In this document: positions 1-7,172 of the stretch, one piece after another | Layout: each line of letters opens with the position of its first letter | Position numbering within the stretch: position 1 is the stretch's first letter | NCBI GenBank assembly: GCA_038239345.1 | Contig: JBBSEX010000009.1 | Coordinates: forward strand, 1-64,000 | Direction of reading: 5' to 3' | Length of the DNA: 64,000 bases | Origin: JBBSEX01 sp038239345 | Lineage (GTDB): Bacteria > Acidobacteriota > Terriglobia > Bryobacterales > Bryobacteraceae | Notes under the pieces: model-generated | The model's input: only the letters and a program-made list of their open reading frames with translations | Database searches by the model: none | What the model was told of the DNA's origin: nothing | Position numbers and translations under genes: made by a program

Positions 1-51
1 CTGCTTCAGCACGCCGATAATCTGTTCTTCTGTGAACCGCCCTCTTTTCAT
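1..51 (-). CDS. IS3-family transposase OrfA, N-terminal fragment cut by window edge
   Basis: Seventeen codons from an ATG at 51 read MKRGRFTEEQIIGVLKQ, the typical opening of the OrfA helix-turn-helix protein of IS3-family elements (IS407-like branch). A GGAG ribosome site lies about 7 nt upstream. OrfA binds the terminal repeats and is normally joined to the DDE recombinase OrfB by programmed frameshifting. The rest is outside the window, so completeness is unknown. Confidence 0.75.
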   Translation of the reverse strand, partial: MKRGRFTEEQIIGVLKQ

Positions 52-145
52 CTTCGGATCTCCTTTTCGTCGCTTCTTCCTTCTGCGCCGATCCTGAAAT
101 CCTCAATTTTATCTGGTCCAGATTATCGAGGGCACGTCAGTACCA
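1..145 (-). mobile_element. End of an IS3-family-like insertion sequence (partial)
   Basis: The left edge holds the 5' end of a transposase OrfA gene read on the minus strand, preceded by a non-coding terminal region. The outermost part on the minus strand reads TGGTACTGACG, which resembles the TGTACTGAC start of IS407-group terminal repeats; I place the boundary near 145 on that basis. A short palindrome (ATCTGG-T-CCAGAT) lies at 111-123. The other end is outside the window, so neither the inverted repeat pair nor a target duplication can be checked. Confidence 0.6.
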
Positions 146-633
146 TCGCGCCAAATTTTAACCTGCTCATAACTTTATCCTCTCCCTCGCTCTATCCAAC
201 TCTATTTTTCAAGCGTTCCGCGGCACCGCCATCGCGTTGCACACTTGGACTCAATCAAGTAACGCAAGCTTTAGTTACAAATCTGATCATGCATTCCCCG
301 GAGACGGATCGAGGCCAGCTTCCAAGCTGACGAGACAACCTGACTAGGTTTCAAGAAAATTCGGCGGATCGGCTGGGCTATTCAATGAGCAGGCTTCAGA
401 ATTCTCAGGGGGATGGCCCGGGTGGGCTTGGCGAATCGCTTCGGCTCCATCGATAAGTCGGGAAAATTCGCCGTGAACCGCAGTTCGATCAAGCCGGGGA
501 TTTTGCCCGTGGTCTCGCGCCAGTTTGGCTTGGAAACCGCTAGGGTCATATAAACAAAGATGGCAAATATGTTTGGATCCCCACCCGTGTAAGTTCTCCG
601 CATGAGTTATCCTATAGCAACAGGAGAAGTTCA
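146..633. other. Intergenic stretch, no confident gene
   Basis: About 490 nt lie between the insertion sequence end and the inositol oxygenase gene. The only open frame of note is on the minus strand at 382-603 (73 codons), without a recognisable domain or clear ribosome site; I do not call it a gene. The last 20 nt carry CAGGAGAAG, the ribosome binding site of the next gene. Confidence 0.5.
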
Positions 634-1473
634 ATGCACGGTCCTTTGCAGAATTTGGAGCAGTGGGACGACTTCGTCGCATCCCGTTACGAAGAGGGCA
701 AGACTGCTGAGCAGTTTCGGAACTACGACGACAACACTCCGCCCGTGGTTCGCGAATTTTATCGGCTGAATCACACAAACCAGACACTGGATTTCGTGCT
801 CGACAAGAAGAAGGAATATCTCGGCCTGCGGAAGCGCCGCATGTCGACTTGGGAAGCACTCGAGTATCTAAACACGCTGGTGGACGATAGCGACCCCGAT
901 ACCGACCTCAGCCAAATTGAGCACAATCTGCAAGCGGCAGAGGCGATCCGGCGCGATGGTCATCCGCGCTGGTTCCAACTCACCGGATTGATCCACGATC
1001 TGGGCAAGGTCTTAGTGCTGTACGGCGAACCGCAATGGGCCGTCGTCGGGGACACCTTCCCGGTTGGTTGCGCTTATTCCGACAAAATTGTATATCCTCA
1101 ATTTTTCGCGGCGAATCCCGATTCGAAAGTGCCGGAGTTGCAAACTCAAAACGGGATTTATAAGCAACATGCCGGGCTGGAAGGAGTGCATCTTTCCTGG
1201 GGACACGACGAATATTTGTATCACATCGTCAAAGACTATCTGCCAATGGAAGCGCTGTACATGATCCGCTATCATTCGTTCTATTCCGCTCATCGCGAGG
1301 GCGCCTATGCGCATCTGATGAACCAACAGGATCGTGAAATGTTTGAATGGGTGAAGAAGTTCAATCCCTACGATTTGTATTCCAAGTCGGATACCAAGCC
1401 GAGCGTCGCGGAGCTTCGGCCATATTATGAAGAATTGATTCGCGAGTATCTGCCAGAGCAGTTGACGTTCTAA
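634..1473 (+). CDS. Inositol oxygenase (MIOX)
   Basis: This 279-residue protein is a myo-inositol oxygenase: a di-iron HD-fold enzyme that cleaves myo-inositol with O2 to D-glucuronate. All six expected iron ligands are visible: His97 (IEHNLQAAE), His121 and Asp122 (LIHDLGK), His191 (WGHDEY), His214 (RYHSFY) and Asp247 (NPYDLYSKSD). Length matches animal and plant MIOX (about 280 to 310). The ATG follows CAGGAGAAG by 6 nt. It is followed after one base by a Tat-exported sugar isomerase, so the two are probably co-transcribed and may work on inositol or uronate. The family is common in eukaryotes and patchy in bacteria. Confidence 0.93.
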   Translation: MHGPLQNLEQWDDFVASRYEEGKTAEQFRNYDDNTPPVVREFYRLNHTNQTLDFVLDKKKEYLGLRKRRMSTWEALEYLNTLVDDSDPDTDLSQIEHNLQAAEAIRRDGHPRWFQLTGLIHDLGKVLVLYGEPQWAVVGDTFPVGCAYSDKIVYPQFFAANPDSKVPELQTQNGIYKQHAGLEGVHLSWGHDEYLYHIVKDYLPMEALYMIRYHSFYSAHREGAYAHLMNQQDREMFEWVKKFNPYDLYSKSDTKPSVAELRPYYEELIREYLPEQLTF

Positions 1474-1474
1474 T

Positions 1475-2341
1475 ATGGATCGGCGACAGTTCCTTTCTGG
1501 GATTGCGGGCGCGGCGATGACCCTGAAGCGCGGTTCAGCGGCGGGGTTCCAACACGCCTTGGGCTTTCAGCTCTACACGATACGCGACCTAATCGCGAGT
1601 GGCCCTCGCAGTGCTCTCAAGACACTTGCCGATGCCGGCTACACCGAAGTGGAAGTGCTGCAAGACAGTTTCGAGAAAATCGCTCCGATGCTTTCGGAGA
1701 TGAAACTGAATGCTGTGTCCGAGCACATCACAACGGGGCAGATCCTAAAGTCTTCCGCGCCGTCGGACGATTGGAAGAAAACTGTCGAGACAGCACACAA
1801 AGCCGGACTGCAATATCTGGTGTTTCCATATCTGGCGCCCGCGGAGCGTGGCGGCTTGGACGTGATGAAGAAGCTGGCCGATAAGCTGAATGCGGCGGGC
1901 GAACTATCGAAGAGCGCGGGGATTCCGCTGGCGTATCATAATCACGCTTTCGAATTCCAGAAATTCGATGGCACGCGGCTGATTGACGCCATGATGGCGA
2001 ACCTCGATCCGAAGCTGGTGAACCTGGAATTCGATGTCTTCTGGAGCAGCGTTGCCGGTGTGGATCCGCTGACCGTTTTCGCGAAGTATCCGGGGCGCAT
2101 TCCCCTTGTTCACTTGAAAGACAAGGCCAAGGAACAGCCGGCGGCATATACGGAAGACCAAGTTCCGCACGGCAATTACCGCGAGATAGGAGGTGGCTTT
2201 CTGAATATCGCGGCGATTCTGAAAGCGGCGGAAAAAGCTGGAACGCGACATTACTTTGTCGAGCAGGATTACTGCCCCGGCGATCCAGTGCAGAGTTTGC
2301 GGCAAAGTTATCAATATCTGCGTAAGTTGGAGGTGAAATAA
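1475..2341 (+). CDS. Exported sugar phosphate isomerase/epimerase-like TIM-barrel protein
   Basis: A 288-residue protein of the xylose isomerase-like TIM-barrel superfamily (AP endonuclease 2 fold). It opens with a Tat-type signal (DRRQFLSGIAGAAM) and so probably acts outside the cytoplasm. Metal-site-like strands are visible: YHNHAFEF near 153, LEFDVFW near 188, LVHLKD near 213 and FVEQD near 262. The substrate cannot be read from sequence; IolE/IolI-like ketose isomerases and hydroxypyruvate isomerases share the fold. Start 1475 is one base past the MIOX stop, which argues for translational coupling and for a role in inositol or uronic acid use, as inference. Confidence 0.85.
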   Translation: MDRRQFLSGIAGAAMTLKRGSAAGFQHALGFQLYTIRDLIASGPRSALKTLADAGYTEVEVLQDSFEKIAPMLSEMKLNAVSEHITTGQILKSSAPSDDWKKTVETAHKAGLQYLVFPYLAPAERGGLDVMKKLADKLNAAGELSKSAGIPLAYHNHAFEFQKFDGTRLIDAMMANLDPKLVNLEFDVFWSSVAGVDPLTVFAKYPGRIPLVHLKDKAKEQPAAYTEDQVPHGNYREIGGGFLNIAAILKAAEKAGTRHYFVEQDYCPGDPVQSLRQSYQYLRKLEVK

Positions 2342-2439
2342 TCGTCATCATTTCCGCCACATCCGTTCGGAACTCAGAGGGTTGACACGCCGTCTGAGCT
2401 ATTGAGTGATCTCGCTGACTGAACTGTGAGGGCTCTTAT

Positions 2440-3069
2440 ATGGATATCGTGGGTGGTAGGAAGTTTGTAGAAGTGCCGGGCGGTAAAACGCACGAATTGC
2501 CTCCCCTATTGTTACGAACCACGCCGCGCGCTAAGCGGATGGAGAAGGTGGTGGGGATGGCCACCAACATTGTCGAGACTGAGGATATGATTCCGTTGGC
2601 TCCCCTCGACGATGCCGTTTCGGAACCCGATTCGGGACGTCGAAAACTGGACCTCGCACTGCATTTGGCCGATCAATATCTGGGATTTATCGGGCACTGG
2701 CGGTGGGGTGACAGCATTCTTGAGTGGATCCGGCAGTGCGAGATTACTTTCGGTAATCGGATCGAACTGCGGAATTTGCTCCACACGCAAATCTGGCCCC
2801 ATGCAGGCCGCAGTAGCTTCGTGACGCTACTCCAGGATAAGGAAGTACCCACTCAGGGCGTGGCTTTAGAAAAGGCCGTCGGTCTTCGTTTGACCTTCCG
2901 CCAACCGCCGCCTATTTCGTGCTTCTCCAATCAGTTTTTGTTTTATCTCAACGACTCTGTCGCGTCGAGCGCTTATCAGACTTGGGCTAAGATGAACCCC
3001 GATCCTGTTTCATCCTTGCCGCCTGAGCGATTCACGTTTCAGGTTGTCGATTTGAGTACGCCAGACTAA
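2440..3069 (+). CDS. Hypothetical protein
   Basis: A 209-residue protein that I do not recognise. It has no signal peptide, no membrane segment and no obvious repeat. The middle (about 60-115) is rich in Trp, Leu and charged residues (GFIGHWRWGDSILEWIRQC) and looks like a folded domain. The ATG is preceded at a distance by GAGGG. It stands alone between the inositol genes and a decayed gene on the other strand; a later in-frame ATG at 2539 is an alternative start. Confidence 0.55.
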   Translation: MDIVGGRKFVEVPGGKTHELPPLLLRTTPRAKRMEKVVGMATNIVETEDMIPLAPLDDAVSEPDSGRRKLDLALHLADQYLGFIGHWRWGDSILEWIRQCEITFGNRIELRNLLHTQIWPHAGRSSFVTLLQDKEVPTQGVALEKAVGLRLTFRQPPPISCFSNQFLFYLNDSVASSAYQTWAKMNPDPVSSLPPERFTFQVVDLSTPD

Positions 3070-3121
3070 GATGCGGGGGGCCAAGTTGCCCATACCCTCC
3101 GAGGCGAAACGGATCGCGGCG

Positions 3122-3693
3122 TCATTTCCGCGAAGTGGCGGGTGGCAGTTCTACTTCGCCGATAAACACGGTCCCGGCCCTAAGCACAGTTACAATTTTT
3201 AATTCTCCGGCGCCTCGAATCGTTGCCGGTAGCTGGCGTGATCGGAAACCCGGAGCACTGACGACGAACTGTGCGTTACCGGTTGGTAGGCCCGTTACAG
3301 CGATTCGCCCGCGTCATTGGCGAGCGTCCTTTGAATGTGTTTCATCCGGCCGTAATATCACCACATAGGCTGTGGGGATCGCTGCGCCGATGGAATCGAC
3401 GACCAGAATTCGCAATCGGCCGGTCTGGGCCATTAGTGACGAGATGGCCGTAAGCAATGCACCGGCGAGTACAGCCCTGCGGCTACGAGGTTCCTTGAAT
3501 GGCTCTGGGAATATCGCGCCACAAACTCTACTTGGCGATTCGCGCCAGATCTTTTCCCATTCGTCTGAGGAATACTGCTCGATCGCATGCACATGCTTTT
3601 CGCAGGCCTCACAATAACGTTGCGCCCGTCGCCCTGCAGATCAGTCCAGGTTTTCGAACATGGATTCCGACGATGTAGGGCGAGCTCATGCAT
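3122..3693 (-). pseudogene. Broken zinc-ribbon / carboxypeptidase-regulatory-domain protein
   Basis: The parts of one gene are readable in two frames. From ATG 3693 the protein runs to NPCSKTWTDLQGDG, then frame changes at the C-run 3625-3627 (consistent with one lost base) and continues as RYCEACEKHVHAIEQY. Together these give the known pattern C-x-x-x-W-x-x-L-x-GD...C-x-x-C-x-x-x-V. A membrane segment (AVLAGALLTAISSLMA) and a carboxypeptidase-regulatory-like domain (RILVVDSIGAAIPTAYVVI) follow. A TGA at 3314-3316 interrupts that domain, but the same frame resumes with RGRIAVTGLPTGNAQFVVS and ends naturally at 3122. Two lesions make a pseudogene the best call; sequencing error could explain one. 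It lies downstream of the ECF sigma gene. Confidence 0.75.
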
Positions 3694-3705
3694 CCGGTGT
3701 AAATG

Positions 3706-3761
3706 AGTTTTACCGCCTCGAAAGGATTGAGCTACTCCCCCGGTCGATTGCGCTATAGGGG
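3706..3761 (-). repeat. Intergenic repeat element, copy A
   Basis: Read on the minus strand, this segment shares a core with 10100-10159: CCCC(T/A)ATAGCG, then CCGG, AGTAGCTCA(A/T)TCCT, TCGA(G/A)GC and AAAACT in the same order with small gaps. CCCC and GGGG runs at its start could pair as a hairpin. It lies just upstream of the broken gene starting at 3693. Its nature (mobile, regulatory or relic) is unknown. Confidence 0.5.
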
Positions 3762-3806
3762 CGGAGGTTATCCGGCAGCTTGCGCTACGCTTCGAATGGA
3801 ATCGGG

Positions 3807-4367
3807 CTAATCGAGTTCCTTCAGCAACCACGAGCGGGCAAAATCCCAATCGCGCTTCACGGTCGCGAGCGAGATTTTGAGTTCGTCGCCGACTTCCTTT
3901 TCCGTCAACCCACCGAAGTAGCGAAGCTCGACCACTTGAGCGGCGCGGGAATCCAATTCCGCCAACCGTTCCAGCGCGAGATCCAAGTCGACCACCCGGC
4001 CATCCACGGATACTCCGATTTCCGGTGCCACCTCAAGCGAGATTTTCCCGCCGGGTCCACCGCGCTTCTGGGCATTTTGTTCTCTGGCGTAATCGACGAT
4101 GATGTGACGAAGCTGGCGCGCCGCAACGGCCAGAAAGTGTCCGCGATTTCGCCACTCCACGGGCTCAGCCGAAAACAGCTTCACATACAACTCATGTACA
4201 AGCGCCGTCGGCTGCAGGGTATGGTCCGTTCGTTCCGCCTGCAGATAGTGCGCGGCAAGCCGGCGAAGTTCGCGGTAGATTACCGTGATCAGTTCGTTGC
4301 CCGCTTCTTCATCCCCGGCGCTCCAGGCGTTCAACAACGTTGTGACGTCTTTCGACTCGGCGCTCAT
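3807..4367 (-). CDS. ECF-subfamily RNA polymerase sigma factor
   Basis: A 186-residue sigma-70 family factor of the ECF type. Region 2 is visible at about 10-90 (LLNAWSAGDEEAGNELI through HFLAVAARQLRHIIVDYAR) and region 4 at about 125-183, with a helix-turn-helix (GGLTEKEVGDELKISLATVK). It directs RNA polymerase to its own promoters. The form with ARxxRHIIVDYAR matches the group often paired with Ser/Thr kinases in Acidobacteria and Planctomycetes. It is divergent from such a kinase (4458), 90 nt away, so the kinase may control this sigma factor; that is inference. The gene downstream on the same strand is broken. Confidence 0.92.
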   Translation of the reverse strand: MSAESKDVTTLLNAWSAGDEEAGNELITVIYRELRRLAAHYLQAERTDHTLQPTALVHELYVKLFSAEPVEWRNRGHFLAVAARQLRHIIVDYAREQNAQKRGGPGGKISLEVAPEIGVSVDGRVVDLDLALERLAELDSRAAQVVELRYFGGLTEKEVGDELKISLATVKRDWDFARSWLLKELD

Positions 4368-4457
4368 GTTCCTAGGCTGCCACCTTCACGACGGCGATGG
4401 CAACTTCCCACCGCGCTTGGCGATATTATAAAACTCTAACCGGAAAATGGTATTTCA

Positions 4458-7133
4458 ATGACTCCTGCCCGCTTCAAAGATATCCGGCGTGTGTTTCAAT
4501 CCATCATCGAGCTGGATCCTTCGGCACGCGACGCGGCTTTGCGAACGGCCGCCCAAAACGATCAGACGCTATTGCAGGAAGTAAAGCAGTTGATCGCCGC
4601 TCATGATCGCCCGGATGCCTTCATCGATCAACCGGCGGCAAATCTCAAGTTGCTGGTTTCTTCACAGGAAGGTCAGGCAGACCTGGCGGGCCGGCTGATC
4701 GGGCCATACCAGTTGCAGGAACGAATTGGCCAAGGTGGCATGGGAGAAGTTTGGCGCGCCGAGCAGCAATTCCCGGTGCGCCGCCAAGCCGCGATAAAGC
4801 TGATTAAAACGGGCATGGATACGCGCGAAGTGGTGGCGCGCTTTGAGTCCGAGCGGCAGGCATTAGCTCTGATGGACCATCCGGCGATCGCCAAAGTGTT
4901 CGACGCCGGTTCCACTCCCGAGGGTAAGCCATACTTCGCGATGGAGTACGTCAGCGGCGTGCCCGTAACAGCTTATTGCGATGAGCACAAGCTGACAACT
5001 CGGCGGCGATTGGAATTGATGATTCGCGTTTGCGAAGGCGTGCAGCACGCTCATCAAAAGGCCATCATCCATCGCGATCTGAAGCCTTCGAATATTTTAG
5101 TAACCGAAGTGGATGGTAAACCCGTCCCCAAAATCATCGATTTTGGCGTCGCCAAAGCTATCTCGCAATCGCTGACGAATGAGACTTCGTTCACCCGCGC
5201 CGGAGTAATCATCGGCACTCCCGATTACATGAGCCCGGAGCAAGCGTCCACCGGAATCGGAGACATCGACACACGGACCGATGTCTATTCACTCGGGGTG
5301 ATTTTATATGAACTCCTGTCCGGGTCGCTCCCCTTCGATTCCCGCAAGCTTCCAATCGATGAGGTTCTGCGGAACGTACGCTATTCCGATGCGCCGGCGC
5401 CCAGCACCAGAATTCGCGCGCACGACAACCAGACAACCGTCTCAGGCAACCGCGGAACCGATCCTTATTCCTTAATTCAGTTACTGCGAGGCGACTTAGA
5501 TGCGATTACGCTGAAGGCTCTGGAGAAACACCGCTCGCGGCGATATGAGTCACCTTCCGACCTGGCCGCCGACATCAGAAGATATCTCCGGAGCGAGCCC
5601 GTAACAGCGCGTCTCGCCAGCGCCAGTTATCAGATATCGAAATATATCCGGCGTCACCTTGCTGGAGTTTTTGTGGCCGCCACATTCGTGCTGCTGCTTG
5701 GCGCTTTTGGCGTGGCTGAGGCAGTACAGCTGGAGCGGATCACCCGCGAGCGCGATCGCGCGGACCGCATCACGAACTTCATGACCAGCATGTTTCGCGT
5801 CTCCGATCCCAGCGAAAGCAAGGGAAATAAAGTTACTGCGCGAGAAATTCTGGATAAGGCATCCGTTAGCGCCCGTTCCGGATTGGAGAAGGATCCGGAG
5901 ATGGAAGCGCAGATGATGAATGTGATCGGCAACGTGTATTACAATCTCGGCTTGTATTCGCAGGCGGAGCCATTATTGACCGAAGCACTGCGCACCCGCA
6001 GAAAAATATTCGGGACCGATAATGCCAAGACCGCGCAGTCGATCAGTGAGCTGGGTAATATTTTAAACCGCTTAGGACGCCGCGAGGAATCCACCAAACT
6101 GGACCAGGAAGCACTGGATATCAGACGCCGGGTCCTTGGGCCAAGCCATCCGGATACGCTCAAATCCATGAACAACGTCGCAACCTCACTGGCTGAGGCG
6201 GGCCGCCTTCCAGAGGCGGAGAAGCTGCATCGGGAAGTTTTTAAACTTCGCAGCTCGTTGCTGGGCGCCGAGAATCCGGCCACGCTAATGTCGATGGGTA
6301 ATTTGGGATCCACGCTCAATGACGAAGGTCATTTCGCCGAGGCAGAATCACTGGAACGCCGGGCGGTAGAGATCAAGCGTAGAGTTCTTGGCCCGGATCA
6401 CCCGGAAACACTACGGTCCTTGCACCATCTGGTAACGACTCTTTACGACGAGGGCCAATACGGCGAAGCCGAGACATTAGGGCGTGATGTGTTGCGAACT
6501 TATAAACGCATCCTGGGGCCGGAACATTCCGAAACGCTGGACTCCGCCATCTCGTTGGCCAATGTCCTGGAAGGCGAAGGCAAATACTCCGAAACCGCCA
6601 AGCTGATTCGATCCACCCTAGAGATTCAACGCCGCGTGCTGGGAGCTGAACACTCGCATACTTTGCTCACTCAAAGTAATTTAGCTGAGGTGCTGGGCGA
6701 AGAAGGACACTATGACGAAGCGGTGAAAATGCATCGTGAGGTGGTAAGCATTCGAGCCAAAATTCTAGGACCGGAACATCCCAGGACGCTATACTCGCGA
6801 AGCAAGTTAGCTTTGGTGCTCACTCTGCAAGGGCACTTCGACGAAGCGGAAAAACTGGCGCGCGAGACCCGTGAAGTTCAAGTTCGAGTGCTTGGCGAAG
6901 ACCATCCGGATACGGCCGACAGCACCTGCACGCTCGCTTCCCTTGCCGCTTATCAGCGCCGGACACTTGAGGCGTTCTCTCTGTTGCGCGATTCCATCGA
7001 TCATGGGTTGAAGCCTGGCGAGGCGCTAGGCATTGAAGCCGACCGAAGATTTGCGCCCTTGCGAGGAGACAAGCGATTCACTGAATTAATCGCTTATGCC
7101 CGGCGACATTCGGCGACTGTAGGGCAACGATAA
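4458..7133 (+). CDS. Membrane-anchored Ser/Thr protein kinase with TPR sensor region
   Basis: An 891-residue PknB-type kinase. The kinase domain spans about 84-390: glycine loop IGQGGMGEVW, Lys114 (AIKLIK), HRDLKPSN with Asp207, DFG at 228-230, and the GTPDYMSPEQA activation segment. A single membrane segment follows near 400-422 (AGVFVAATFVLLLGAFGVA). From about 475 to 850 there are some nine 42-residue tetratricopeptide repeats of the kinesin-light-chain type (LGPSHPDTLKSMNNVATSL), predicted periplasmic and likely to bind protein or ligand. The start is supported by length and the N-terminal TTATLQxWxx-free helical lead typical of this group. It is divergent from the ECF sigma gene, a recurring arrangement that suggests one signalling unit. 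Confidence 0.92.
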   Translation: MTPARFKDIRRVFQSIIELDPSARDAALRTAAQNDQTLLQEVKQLIAAHDRPDAFIDQPAANLKLLVSSQEGQADLAGRLIGPYQLQERIGQGGMGEVWRAEQQFPVRRQAAIKLIKTGMDTREVVARFESERQALALMDHPAIAKVFDAGSTPEGKPYFAMEYVSGVPVTAYCDEHKLTTRRRLELMIRVCEGVQHAHQKAIIHRDLKPSNILVTEVDGKPVPKIIDFGVAKAISQSLTNETSFTRAGVIIGTPDYMSPEQASTGIGDIDTRTDVYSLGVILYELLSGSLPFDSRKLPIDEVLRNVRYSDAPAPSTRIRAHDNQTTVSGNRGTDPYSLIQLLRGDLDAITLKALEKHRSRRYESPSDLAADIRRYLRSEPVTARLASASYQISKYIRRHLAGVFVAATFVLLLGAFGVAEAVQLERITRERDRADRITNFMTSMFRVSDPSESKGNKVTAREILDKASVSARSGLEKDPEMEAQMMNVIGNVYYNLGLYSQAEPLLTEALRTRRKIFGTDNAKTAQSISELGNILNRLGRREESTKLDQEALDIRRRVLGPSHPDTLKSMNNVATSLAEAGRLPEAEKLHREVFKLRSSLLGAENPATLMSMGNLGSTLNDEGHFAEAESLERRAVEIKRRVLGPDHPETLRSLHHLVTTLYDEGQYGEAETLGRDVLRTYKRILGPEHSETLDSAISLANVLEGEGKYSETAKLIRSTLEIQRRVLGAEHSHTLLTQSNLAEVLGEEGHYDEAVKMHREVVSIRAKILGPEHPRTLYSRSKLALVLTLQGHFDEAEKLARETREVQVRVLGEDHPDTADSTCTLASLAAYQRRTLEAFSLLRDSIDHGLKPGEALGIEADRRFAPLRGDKRFTELIAYARRHSATVGQR

Positions 7134-7172
7134 GTCGCGAGTGGTAGGCGGAGGCTTCGCGAATTAAGCGGT

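Noticed and set aside
382..603. Possible 73-codon minus-strand gene
   Set aside because: No domain, no ribosome site and no neighbour support; kept only as a note in the intergenic entry.
2376..2399. Hairpin CTCAGA/TCTGAG after the isomerase gene as terminator
   Set aside because: Only 6-bp arms with a long loop and no T-run.
3780..4439. Long plus-strand open frame over the ECF sigma gene
   Set aside because: Antisense to a clearly homologous sigma factor; the reading has no family match.
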